54,007 bases of DNA from Planctomycetota bacterium (GTDB taxonomy: Bacteria > Planctomycetota > Phycisphaerae > Phycisphaerales > SM1A02). This document shows positions 35,948-43,280 of this stretch, piece by piece (position 1 is the first letter of the stretch; every line of letters begins with the position of its first letter). The translations under genes and the position numbers were made by a program. The stretch covers positions 1 through 54,007 of the forward strand of contig JAIOPG010000007.1 of NCBI GenBank assembly GCA_021414025.1, given 5' to 3'. The notes under the pieces are model-generated. The model was given only the letters and a program-made list of their open reading frames with translations, did no database searches and was not told the origin of the DNA.

Positions 35948-37381
35948 CTACAGTTTTGATGCCGACGGTTTATTCCGAGACGCATCGACCACTACAACAT
36001 CGATCTCGATGCCTCGCGATGCCACGGAACTGGCGGCGAATTTAAGTTGCGAGATGTTTCTATTTTGGGAGTCGTCGTACGCCACAAGTAAGTAAACACC
36101 ATACTTGCCAACGTCCGCAACGATATAGGTAGGAAGCTGCTGTGTCACGCCGCGAATCCACTTAGTATTGTTTGCCAGTTTCGCTTCAAGTAGACACTTG
36201 GCGTTAAAGCCATACGAAAACTTGAAGTCAACAGGCCCGCGGCCCGCGTTTGTTTCAGGATCGACACTAACGTTGTTCTTAGCACAAATCAGAAAGACCA
36301 GCCCGAACATCAACCGCTGAACAGCCTTTTCCCCCTTTTGTTGGGTTCCATCCCACAGTAGCTCCCACCCTTTCTGCTGCTCAATGAAGTGCTTAAAGTA
36401 ATTCGCTAGAGCGAGTACAAACCGTTTCATCTCAGCTCCGGTAGTTGGGGGCGTGAACTGGAACGGATGAGTCGATAAATGATCGAACGCGGCTTTCTGC
36501 ATTGTCACGCCCATACGGTCTCGCTTGAAGTCATAGGGCTTGCCGCCAATTTGGGCGGCCATCTTCATGAACTCGCCGCGTGTTTTCTCGTCCTTTCGAG
36601 CTGCTTCGAGGACCTTTACTTTGTCGAAGGTGACAAGCTTTCTTGAAAGTTCTTCACGGTGGTGTTCTCTCCATTGCCGCTCAGCGTACTTATTGAATTC
36701 AGTGCTACCCAAGGTGGGCAGGTGCCGTAGAAACCGTTGCGGCGTGAGAAGTAACGGCTTCCCTGTCCGGGGATTCAGAGGAACAACTGCATCGACCGCC
36801 ACCCAACGATCCTGCGCCAAGTCATACCGAGCTCGGTCAAGTGGTCTCTTCTCCATCGGGATCTTCAGCTCGGCACAGATCCGAGCGGTATAGAGGGCAA
36901 ATCTCCACTTGGAAATCCCGGCCGTGGCGTCGCTAATCCGATCAGGACCGATACTGCCGCCAAGGATGCTAATTTCCTCGAAGTGCTTGATGTCCTTCAA
37001 TCCGAGCGCAATAGAAGCCATAATTGCCTGAACCATGAGTCTAGCCAGGCCCGCTCCAGTCCCCGCACCTTCGGTTCCTTCGCTGTACCCAAGACACAGT
37101 TCTCCCGCTTCGGGCATGTGCATCGCCTGAATGACCGTTTGGATTGACGAAGAAGAGATATCAGTTCCGGCTTTGGCAACCCTGTGGTATTGGCGCTGAA
37201 AGAACTCGACGACTTCAACATGCGCGCCCTTGAACTCGTCCTCCTGCTCCAAATCGAGCATCAAGAACGGATCAATGCAAAGCGGAGAATCTAGGACGAT
37301 GCAGGGGTCAAACCACTCTTCCGACCCATCAAGCGTCAATCCGTAAGCTTCGCTGAAGGTCAGTGCACGAGCGTTTGCCAT
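35948..37381 (-). CDS. Uncharacterised protein with probable PD-(D/E)xK nuclease end
   Basis: This is a protein of about 477 residues. The N-terminal half has WFDPCIVLDSPLCIDPFLML and GGSIGPDRISDATAGI, phrases I associate with an uncharacterised bacterial family often found in defence regions. Near the C-terminus the pattern PVDFKFSYGFNAKCLLEAKL gives Asp385 and Glu399-x-Lys401. This, with the hydrophobic strands around it, fits the PD-(D/E)xK nuclease core. The start at ATG 37381 is favoured because TACAAT ends 7 bases upstream; a GTG at 37402 is possible. Its base composition is closer to the host than that of its neighbours. It likely pairs with the NTPase downstream. Family name not assigned. 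Confidence 0.65.
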   Translation of the reverse strand: MANARALTFSEAYGLTLDGSEEWFDPCIVLDSPLCIDPFLMLDLEQEDEFKGAHVEVVEFFQRQYHRVAKAGTDISSSSIQTVIQAMHMPEAGELCLGYSEGTEGAGTGAGLARLMVQAIMASIALGLKDIKHFEEISILGGSIGPDRISDATAGISKWRFALYTARICAELKIPMEKRPLDRARYDLAQDRWVAVDAVVPLNPRTGKPLLLTPQRFLRHLPTLGSTEFNKYAERQWREHHREELSRKLVTFDKVKVLEAARKDEKTRGEFMKMAAQIGGKPYDFKRDRMGVTMQKAAFDHLSTHPFQFTPPTTGAEMKRFVLALANYFKHFIEQQKGWELLWDGTQQKGEKAVQRLMFGLVFLICAKNNVSVDPETNAGRGPVDFKFSYGFNAKCLLEAKLANNTKWIRGVTQQLPTYIVADVGKYGVYLLVAYDDSQNRNISQLKFAASSVASRGIEIDVVVVDASRNKPSASKL

Positions 37382-37388
37382 TGAGTTA

Positions 37389-37394
37389 ATTGTA
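37389..37394 (-). promoter_or_regulatory. Putative -10 element (TACAAT) of the nuclease-like gene
   Basis: TACAAT (5 of 6 to consensus) on the minus strand ends 7 bases before the ATG at 37381. Confidence 0.45.
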
Positions 37395-37601
37395 CGTAAC
37401 ACGCGATCGCGCGCTGACGCAAGTTGAACACCGCTGTAATCGAAACGATGTTTCCTGCTGTTCGCATGGACGAGCGACCAATTGGATGTGCACGATCAGG
37501 GTCTATGGTCTACAATGTTGCCATTCCGCCGATGCGGCAATAGCTTGAGATAGTGGGGACATTGATTTAGCGCTCACTACGTTGAGAGAATGGAGATTCA
37601 G

Positions 37602-37814
37602 ATGGGTAAATGGAAGGGTGACCAGAATAGTGGCAAACCAATCACGCCTGCCGTCGTTCGAGAGGTTAAGGTTCTGGCCAAGGGCAACACGCCTACTCGC
37701 GTAATTGCCGGTTTAACCGGACGAACCGAAGCGGCTGTACGGCACATCGCGTCGCAGAACAATATCTCGCTAAAGCCCACGAACCAATCGCCAAATAAGG
37801 GAAAGAGCCGATAG
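37602..37814 (+). CDS. Small HTH/SANT-like protein
   Basis: This is a 70-residue basic protein. The core PAVVREVKVLAKGNTPTRVIAGLTGRTEAAVRHIA looks like a small helix-turn-helix of the SANT/GcrA-like kind. It ends in NISLKPTNQSPNKGK, an ending I recall from a widespread family of small bacterial proteins. ATG 37602 has GGAG 6 bases upstream; an ATG four codons earlier is possible. It lies 20 bases before the membrane-protein gene on the same strand, so it may regulate or belong to that operon. DNA-binding is inferred. Confidence 0.75.
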   Translation: MGKWKGDQNSGKPITPAVVREVKVLAKGNTPTRVIAGLTGRTEAAVRHIASQNNISLKPTNQSPNKGKSR

Positions 37815-37834
37815 TTAAACAGCGGCCAGATCAA

Positions 37835-38794
37835 ATGCGAATAGCAAACAGGGCCGAAATTCTCAAAGCTGTTCAAACTCCACTTGGCTTTTTTGCCCTA
37901 GCACTGATTGTTGTCGAAGTGGTGTTTGGTATTGTGGCTGGATTAGCATCTGGCACCGATCGCACTTATGCCATTTTTGGCATGCTGAGCGTACTACTCC
38001 TCCTAATTATTATCGTCGCAATCATTACCTTTTTCCGGCCTGAAGCCTTGTTTGGCAAGCGACAAGATACTTCCGTACCAACTTTACCTCCTGCAGGTAA
38101 ATTCGTAAATACGAATGGTGCGCCGGCGAATTTGCTTCCCGCCCGACTGATCTCCTTTGGAATGCAGAATATTTACAATATGCAAGATCCGAAGGAACAA
38201 GATGCGCGAAATCACAAGACGCGAGAGATCATTAACTCGGGCAGCGATTACTCGTTACTTAGCCTCTCATCGGCGTCCTATATTGATCCTTCATTGGCTC
38301 GACACTGGGAAACACTTCGTCCTAAGCTGAACGACGGCAAATCGTTTCGACTTCTCATCCAAAATCCGTTTTGTAGAGAAAAACAAGTGCGCGATCATTT
38401 GAATGACGTGACGCGGTTCGATTCAAAGCTACGCATTGATCTAATGATTCAACTTTATAATCGTTATAATAATTTCGACGTTCGATTTACTGACACTAGC
38501 ATTTATTGCGCCGTATTTTTTACACAAACGGACATGATTTATGATCCGTACCATTTGGGAAAATTGGGAAATCGAATCGAGAATTATTTCGTTTCATTTC
38601 ATCTAGCGCGTCACAAGATCGCTCCCTCGGGTCATAGTTATTACGAAATCCTGAAGCAGCATTTTGAGTATTTGTGGAAGGAAGACAGCCTGGGGTTAGA
38701 GGATTTTTGCGACTCTCATCAATCTCAACTGAATTCTCTTGGTACGGGCAGTATGTCGGTGCAGAGACGAAAATCAAAAGGCGGGAATATATGA
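37835..38794 (+). CDS. Two-TM protein with DUF5919-like domain
   Basis: This is a 319-residue protein. Two membrane helices (about residues 14-36 and 46-70) are joined by a short loop, placing the rest in the cytoplasm. The region from about 125 to 300 (DYSLLSLSSASYIDPSLARH, FRLLIQNPF, VRFTDTSIYCAVFFTQTDMI, HFEYLWKED) resembles the domain that follows HTH regions in some actinobacterial regulators (DUF5919-like, perhaps PLD-like in fold, without HKD motifs). That assignment is from memory and moderate. Its stop overlaps the next start as ATGA, so it is translationally coupled to the Nudix-radical SAM fusion and probably acts with it, perhaps as a membrane sensor or anchor. Confidence 0.65.
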   Translation: MRIANRAEILKAVQTPLGFFALALIVVEVVFGIVAGLASGTDRTYAIFGMLSVLLLLIIIVAIITFFRPEALFGKRQDTSVPTLPPAGKFVNTNGAPANLLPARLISFGMQNIYNMQDPKEQDARNHKTREIINSGSDYSLLSLSSASYIDPSLARHWETLRPKLNDGKSFRLLIQNPFCREKQVRDHLNDVTRFDSKLRIDLMIQLYNRYNNFDVRFTDTSIYCAVFFTQTDMIYDPYHLGKLGNRIENYFVSFHLARHKIAPSGHSYYEILKQHFEYLWKEDSLGLEDFCDSHQSQLNSLGTGSMSVQRRKSKGGNI

Positions 38795-40596
38795 AAATAA
38801 GCGTTGGCGCAGTGATTCTTAACTCATCTGGGGATCAAATTCTTTTGCTGCGCCGTCGTCAAAGTCCCGAGGCTGACAAATGGACCATTCCCGGTGGCCG
38901 AGTAGAACCGGGAGAAGCACCACATGAGGCATTGGTTCGTGAACTGAAAGAGGAACTCGCATCCGCGTCTCAGATAATTCGATACATTGGGCAGTTCCAA
39001 TATGCAATTGATGAATTGGATTCTCCCATAGCTTCACTTTGCTATCTCGTCGAGCTTTTAGGAAATCCTGTAAACGCAGAGCCTGAACACCACTCGGAGC
39101 TTCGGTGGTTTCCGATGATCTGCTTGCCTGAACTTCTCGCACAACCGGCAACGTACGCCGCAAAGATGCTGCCCAAATTAATTCCCACAACGAAAGTAGT
39201 GTTACCGAAAAACGTCAATGTATTGCTCATTCAACCATTTTTCCCATTCGCAGACGAAGAAGCGCTGAGTTTGCCCCTCGGACTTGCTTCTCTTATCGCA
39301 GTACTACGGTCCCACGGGATTTCCGCGGAAGTGCTGGATTGTAACATAGCGACCGATTACACGACACTTATACGCTTGCAGTCCTCCAATTTAAGCGTGC
39401 CAATTGTCGGCGTGCAATTCCACAGCGACATGTCGGTCGATTGGGCGCGACGTGAATGTGCAGCATTAAGAAGATCACTGCCTAACACCATCATGATTGG
39501 TGGTGGCGAGGTAGGATCATCAACGGCAGAGGAACTTGTCCGGACAAATGTTGTTGATATCGTGGTTCGAGGTGAAGGAGAAACGACCTTTACCGCTCTG
39601 TGCAGCGCCATACTTGCCAATCGGGATTGGCATCAACTTCCCGGCCTGACCTGGCGAACAGGAAATAAAGTTGAGTCCACCTTGGATGCAGAATTCATCA
39701 CAGATCTCGATTGCTTACCAAAACCCGATATTGACGCTTTCCGTTGGAAGCAATACGGTCAGTGGTCGCTCTTCACCGCTCGTGGCTGTCCATTTCGATG
39801 CACATTTTGCAGCTCTGCTGCCTTCTGGCGACATTCTGTTCGTTATCACAGTCCCGAAAGGGTACTGGAGGAAATAGAACGATTAGTGCAACATTATAGC
39901 GCGAGTGACATCTACTTCGCCGACGACACGTTTACGTTAAATCGAAATCGGATCTTGAAACTTTGCAGTCTTCTACTGCTTCGAAGAATCCGAGTACGGT
40001 GGTCATGCCTTACGCGCGCCGATTGTGTAGACGAAGAACTTCTAGTACAGATGGCTGCGGCTGGCTGTGTACAGATAAGTTTTGGATTAGAATCTGCAAA
40101 CGATAGGGTTCTTGATGATGTGAAAAAAAACCTGTCGATGTCAGATGTTTCAACGGCGCTTGCACTATGCCGACAATGTGGCATCCGGTCTAGGGTTAGT
40201 GTGATTTTGGGTTTACCCTCTGATGATATTGCAAGTTTGGGTTGTACACTTAGATTTCTTTGCGAATCACGCCCAAACGAAGTCCAAATTTACGGATTGA
40301 CCCCGCACGACGGAACAAACCTGTATGGGAATCTGACCGTAGCTGGCGTTCACATCCTGCAAGAAGATCAGTCTTTGTGGTCGCGTAACGCTCTCAATCC
40401 CGTTTGCGAAACGAACAATCTCACGGCCCTTCAGATTCGCGATGCTGCTTTGCAGTTTGTACACGCCATGCAGGAATTGGGATACGTGTATCTCAACGAA
40501 GCATTGACTCCCAAGAAAAGAAATTTAGAGCGAACAGTCGCCACGAGTTTCACCCCTATTCAAGGAATACGAACCGGCACATTAGGGGCACATTAA
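38791..40596 (+). CDS. Nudix - B12-binding - radical SAM fusion protein
   Basis: This is a 601-residue protein with three domains. Residues 1-130 form a Nudix hydrolase with the box G36-x5-E42-x7-R50-E51-L-x-E54-E55 (GGRVEPGE, RELKEEL); the usual late Gly is Ala. Residues 143-285 form a cobalamin-binding-type Rossmann domain (VNVLLIQPFFPF, IMIGGGEVGSSTAEELV, DIVVRGEGETTF) without DxHxxG, as is common in this radical SAM class. Residues 325-560 form the radical SAM barrel, with Cys333, Cys337 and Cys340 in ARGCPFRCTFCSS. It would act on a nucleoside-diphosphate-linked or related small molecule; the substrate is unknown. It is translationally coupled to the two-TM protein upstream. Domain calls are strong, function is open. 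Confidence 0.88.
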   Translation: MKISVGAVILNSSGDQILLLRRRQSPEADKWTIPGGRVEPGEAPHEALVRELKEELASASQIIRYIGQFQYAIDELDSPIASLCYLVELLGNPVNAEPEHHSELRWFPMICLPELLAQPATYAAKMLPKLIPTTKVVLPKNVNVLLIQPFFPFADEEALSLPLGLASLIAVLRSHGISAEVLDCNIATDYTTLIRLQSSNLSVPIVGVQFHSDMSVDWARRECAALRRSLPNTIMIGGGEVGSSTAEELVRTNVVDIVVRGEGETTFTALCSAILANRDWHQLPGLTWRTGNKVESTLDAEFITDLDCLPKPDIDAFRWKQYGQWSLFTARGCPFRCTFCSSAAFWRHSVRYHSPERVLEEIERLVQHYSASDIYFADDTFTLNRNRILKLCSLLLLRRIRVRWSCLTRADCVDEELLVQMAAAGCVQISFGLESANDRVLDDVKKNLSMSDVSTALALCRQCGIRSRVSVILGLPSDDIASLGCTLRFLCESRPNEVQIYGLTPHDGTNLYGNLTVAGVHILQEDQSLWSRNALNPVCETNNLTALQIRDAALQFVHAMQELGYVYLNEALTPKKRNLERTVATSFTPIQGIRTGTLGAH

Positions 40597-40606
40597 CACA
40601 CGTTTA

Positions 40607-40951
40607 GTGCTGCGAAACACCATTAAATGTTTATCAACGTTTAATACCTCCCTGTGTCGGGCATTCCATAATATGGGCCTCCCCCCCCAAGTTAGGTCCA
40701 GCTTCAGCGGGAAAAATTCTACAGCTTATTACTATCGTTCAATCTGTAACAGCGATTCAGATTGTTCTGGTGAAGTTGATTGTGCCGATCTCGGCCTCTT
40801 GATTTTGGAACTTGCCAGCAAAACAGTAATTGATAAGAAAATGAACAAATTCAACAACTTTTATTCATTTAAATTCTTCGTCTACGATCAAAGAATTGGA
40901 AATACAACTAACCGCAGGATTACCTTCAGGAACGCCTTTAGCGACATCTAA
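40607..40951 (+). pseudogene. Degenerate relic with dockerin-like motif
   Basis: An open frame of 114 codons contains DSDCSGEVDCADLGLLILEL (coded around 40754-40810). This is a decayed match to the DLDGSGEVDGGDIGLVLL repeat that ends the three large host surface proteins. The flanking sequence has no signal peptide or recognisable domain, and a run of eight C bases lies at 40681-40688. I read it as the remnant of a surface-protein gene captured from a related planctomycete. The rest of 40597-41204 is AT-rich and shows no gene; a short dyad, TGCCA-TAA-TGGCA, lies near 41073. Confidence 0.5.
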
Positions 40952-41204
40952 ATGGTGTTACAGAGGTTGGCAAGGCTTTCCTGTACCCCGGGGCACCTCT
41001 AAATGCGTGATTTCGAACGGACTCTTTGGTTCCCTACTGTCGCGTAAGGATTATAAAGTAACTTGATGATACTGCCATAATGGCAATCCGGGGATGGTAA
41101 ATAGAGTTGCTAGTTTTATTTAATGCTTCTGCCCACTTAACAATTCTATTACATCTTTATTCCATTCTTTCTGGATATATTATTAGATTTTGTCAGTTAT
41201 TCGC

Positions 41205-41233
41205 TTGACAAGGGTGTTATTATATGGTATAAT
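41205..41233 (+). promoter_or_regulatory. Perfect sigma-70 consensus promoter for xis-int
   Basis: TTGACA (41205-41210), a 17-base spacer and TATAAT (41228-41233) match the consensus at all positions. Transcription would start near 41240, about 17 bases before the GTG of the excisionase-like gene. Confidence 0.85.
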
Positions 41234-41256
41234 TATCCACTTAGAAGATCGTTCCC

Positions 41257-41598
41257 GTGTTACTGATTGCATGGTTGGAAAGGCTTTTTGTGGATTTTTT
41301 AAATACTGATAATGCGAGCGGCGATGGCATTGAGAAGAATGACAATCTGAAACTAAATACAAATTCGAGGATGGCGCTACCGGAATCTGTGCAACCGGCA
41401 GTGCCGGGCATTGCTTCGAGATATTTTGATTCAAAACAGGCAGCAAAATTTCTAGGAATTTCTGTACGCCACTTATGGACGCTAAAGAATCAAAACTTGA
41501 TTCCTTGGTTCCCTCTAGGTCGATGTGTTCGCTATTCGCCTGAAGTCATCAATGCATATTTGACAGAACAAATGCAAAAGAAGGGAAAGCGACGATGA
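41257..41598 (+). CDS. xis: Excisionase-like HTH protein (MerR/HTH_17 type)
   Basis: This is a protein of up to 113 residues whose C-terminal half (YFDSKQAAKFLGISVRHLW, then LIPWFPLGRCVRYSPEVINAYL) is the winged helix-turn-helix of the excisionase/HTH_17 family. Such proteins bend DNA at att sites and set the direction of recombination, or act as regulators. The GTG at 41257 with AGAAGA 8 bases upstream fits the mapped promoter; an ATG at 41371 would still keep the HTH. Its stop overlaps the integrase ATG (ATGA), so both are co-translated. Confidence 0.82.
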   Translation: MLLIAWLERLFVDFLNTDNASGDGIEKNDNLKLNTNSRMALPESVQPAVPGIASRYFDSKQAAKFLGISVRHLWTLKNQNLIPWFPLGRCVRYSPEVINAYLTEQMQKKGKRR

Positions 41599-43280
41599 AA
41601 ACTCGAACCCATTCTCAACGGACTCGTGGCACTGGCACTTTGAAACGTCGATGCAAAATATGGTATGGAATTTATTTTGATGCATCTGGAAAGCGAATTA
41701 CACGTTCAACAGGTACATCTGACCAATCGGTTGCGAATCGACTATTGAATAAATGGACAGATGAAGTAACCCTTCTAAAAATGGGGCTCATCAATTCCAC
41801 TCAAAATCGAATTCTTACACAATCTAAGAAAACAATTGAAGCACATGTTGATGATTACTTGGCTCATTGCAATAGAGATGAGCAAGCTAAAAAGCATATT
41901 AAGCAAAAGAGACATCAACTAACAAGTTGGTTTGCTTTCTCGAATGTTTCGCAACTTCAAGACATCTCGTCTGAATCTCTAGAGCAATATCTTGATGGGA
42001 GGCATGACCAAGGCTTGTCAGCTCGTTCATGGAACCAGACACTTCAAATTGCTCGTGCTTTTGTAAATTGGTGTGTGAAGGACAGTCGCCTACCTTCTAG
42101 TCCGCTTGTAAACATTCCTAAGAAAAATGAAAAACTTGACCATAGACGAGTTCGACGGACAGTTACAACGGAACAAATTGAAAATTTATTAGCGGTTGCA
42201 AGACCAAGGGGAAGAGAAGCGTGGTATGCCCTAGTCATAATGCTTGGTTTTAGAAAGGGTGATCTACAACAACTCGAATGGACCGATCTTGATCTCGTGA
42301 GCCCCCTACCTACAGTTACATTCCGTTTTGAAAAATCCCGCCGAAATAGCGTTCTTCCTTTGCTACCTGAACTTGTAGAGATTCTTCAGGATCACAAGTC
42401 GAAACAGCCATCAAATGCCAAACGAGTTTTCCCAACAACAGTGACGGATAGAACTCGTGATAAAGATTTGAAACGAGCAGGGATTCCAAAATTCAACGAA
42501 AAGGGTGCCGTAGTTGATCTACATTCATTTCGAAAAACAATGGGTACGAACCTTGCTCGTGCTGGAGTGCCGCAGGGATCAACCAAAGAGATGTTGCGTC
42601 ATTCAGATTACAGAACAACTGATGCATTTTATGTTGATCTCGACATGCAAGATAAGGTGAATGCAACGAAATTACTTCCAAAAATTGAAAGGCGACCACT
42701 TAGGATTTCTAATAGTGATTCCACTTCAAATTTGGCACTTTCCCCCTGTACACAGAACTGTACACAGTTACCTTGCTTTTCATTGCATCAGGATGCATCA
42801 ACTAACACCGACTCGACGCTAGAAAAGCCCGTAGTACAATCAAAACCTCTTTGCGGGAGTAGCTCAGTGGTAGAGCGGCAGCCTTCCAAGCTGCATGTCG
42901 CGAGTTCAAGTCTCGTCTCCCGCTTTCGCGTTTGGGTCGCCGTCACTCCTTTCCTCGGAGGATTTCACGATGAAAAAGATTCGCACCCTGGCATCGCTTT
43001 CCATCCTGCTGGTTCTGGGAGGCTGCAGCGCCGCGTTCGGCCCCTCGGGAGGCGTTCCCGCCTATGCGTTCAACTTCGCCTGCTTCAGGGCGCCGGTCAC
43101 CCTCGACAGCCCGCCATCGACGAGCACGATGCCGCTGCCCAATGGCGTTTCGCCGAAGACGCAACCAGCAGCCACGGTCGCCGCGCCGAATTCGCCCGCG
43201 AAGTGAGCGGAATTATTTTTTCGCGGCCCATTCAAGCTCGGCCGAGAGCGCTCGGTGCTCGCCCGGCAAGCCGCCCTTGA
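41595..43280 (+). CDS. int: Tyrosine recombinase (integrase), frame runs through attR and tRNA-Gly
   Basis: This site-specific recombinase integrates and excises the island. The catalytic set is complete: Arg220 (LGFRKGDL), Lys247, His310-x-x-Arg313 (HSFRKT), His336 (LRHSDY) and Tyr346 (TTDAFYVDLD). An N-terminal SAM-like core-binding domain lies at about 80-180. Beyond residue 370 comes a Ser/Thr/Cys linker, and residues 420-432 are encoded by the attachment repeat (CGSSSVVERQPSK). From there the integrated frame reads the rest of the tRNA and then unrelated host sequence to 43280 (129 extra residues), which is surely not native. In an excised circle the frame joins the segment at 33083-33280 instead. 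The gene is AT-rich, and AGGGA 8 bases before the ATG serves as its ribosome site. Confidence 0.9.
   Translation: MKTRTHSQRTRGTGTLKRRCKIWYGIYFDASGKRITRSTGTSDQSVANRLLNKWTDEVTLLKMGLINSTQNRILTQSKKTIEAHVDDYLAHCNRDEQAKKHIKQKRHQLTSWFAFSNVSQLQDISSESLEQYLDGRHDQGLSARSWNQTLQIARAFVNWCVKDSRLPSSPLVNIPKKNEKLDHRRVRRTVTTEQIENLLAVARPRGREAWYALVIMLGFRKGDLQQLEWTDLDLVSPLPTVTFRFEKSRRNSVLPLLPELVEILQDHKSKQPSNAKRVFPTTVTDRTRDKDLKRAGIPKFNEKGAVVDLHSFRKTMGTNLARAGVPQGSTKEMLRHSDYRTTDAFYVDLDMQDKVNATKLLPKIERRPLRISNSDSTSNLALSPCTQNCTQLPCFSLHQDASTNTDSTLEKPVVQSKPLCGSSSVVERQPSKLHVASSSLVSRFRVWVAVTPFLGGFHDEKDSHPGIAFHPAGSGRLQRRVRPLGRRSRLCVQLRLLQGAGHPRQPAIDEHDAAAQWRFAEDATSSHGRRAEFAREVSGIIFSRPIQARPRALGARPASRP
42813..42840 (+). promoter_or_regulatory. 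Island-borne replacement promoter for tRNA-Gly
   Basis: TCGACG (42813-42818), 16 bases and TACAAT (42835-42840) lie inside the integrase frame. The -10 ends 13 bases before the tRNA 5' end, the same distance as TACACT at the displaced host copy (33027-33032). Confidence 0.6.
42851..42891 (+). repeat. attR: right copy of the 41-bp attachment repeat
   Basis: Identical to 33043-33083. It supplies the 5' half of the intact tRNA-Gly gene. Confidence 0.92.
42853..42924 (+). tRNA. tRNA-Gly(TCC)
   Basis: A full cloverleaf: acceptor GCGGGAG with CTCCCGC, D arm GCTC/GAGC, anticodon stem GCAGC/GCTGC around CTTCCAA (anticodon TCC), T arm GCGAG-TTCAAGT-CTCGT (one G-T pair), discriminator T. No CCA is encoded. 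The 5' half comes from the element side of the recombination and the 3' half from the host chromosome. Confidence 0.96.
42970..43206 (+). CDS. Small lipoprotein
   Basis: This is a 78-residue protein with a lipoprotein signal (MKKIRTLASLSILLVLGGC) and a short Pro/Ser/Thr-rich mature part that may be unstructured. CGGAGGA lies 9 bases before the ATG. It was next to the tRNA before the island arrived. No family recognised. Confidence 0.75.
   Translation: MKKIRTLASLSILLVLGGCSAAFGPSGGVPAYAFNFACFRAPVTLDSPPSTSTMPLPNGVSPKTQPAATVAAPNSPAK

Larger units (their letters stand above)
33043..42891. mobile_element. Integrated genomic island in tRNA-Gly(TCC)
   Basis: The element is bounded by a 41-bp direct repeat and inserted in a tRNA-Gly gene. 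It encodes a tyrosine integrase and an excisionase-like protein at the right end, plus a KAP-like NTPase, a probable nuclease, a small HTH protein, a membrane protein and a Nudix-radical SAM fusion. Much of it is visibly more AT-rich than the flanks; the nuclease gene is intermediate, so the cargo looks mosaic. There are no phage structural, replication or conjugation genes, so it is best called an integrative island or satellite of unknown transfer route. Confidence 0.92.

Noticed and set aside
38791-40596. Viperin homologue
   Set aside because: The radical SAM part follows a cobalamin-binding-type domain and resembles B12-dependent enzymes. There is no viperin-specific motif that I can see, and a Nudix domain is fused at the front.
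33043-42891. Complete prophage
   Set aside because: No capsid, tail, portal, terminase or lysis genes, and the element is under 10 kb.
42891-43280. Last 129 codons of the integrated integrase frame as a genuine protein end
   Set aside because: They are translated tRNA and an out-of-frame reading of the small lipoprotein gene. The stranded left-end segment is a far better native end.
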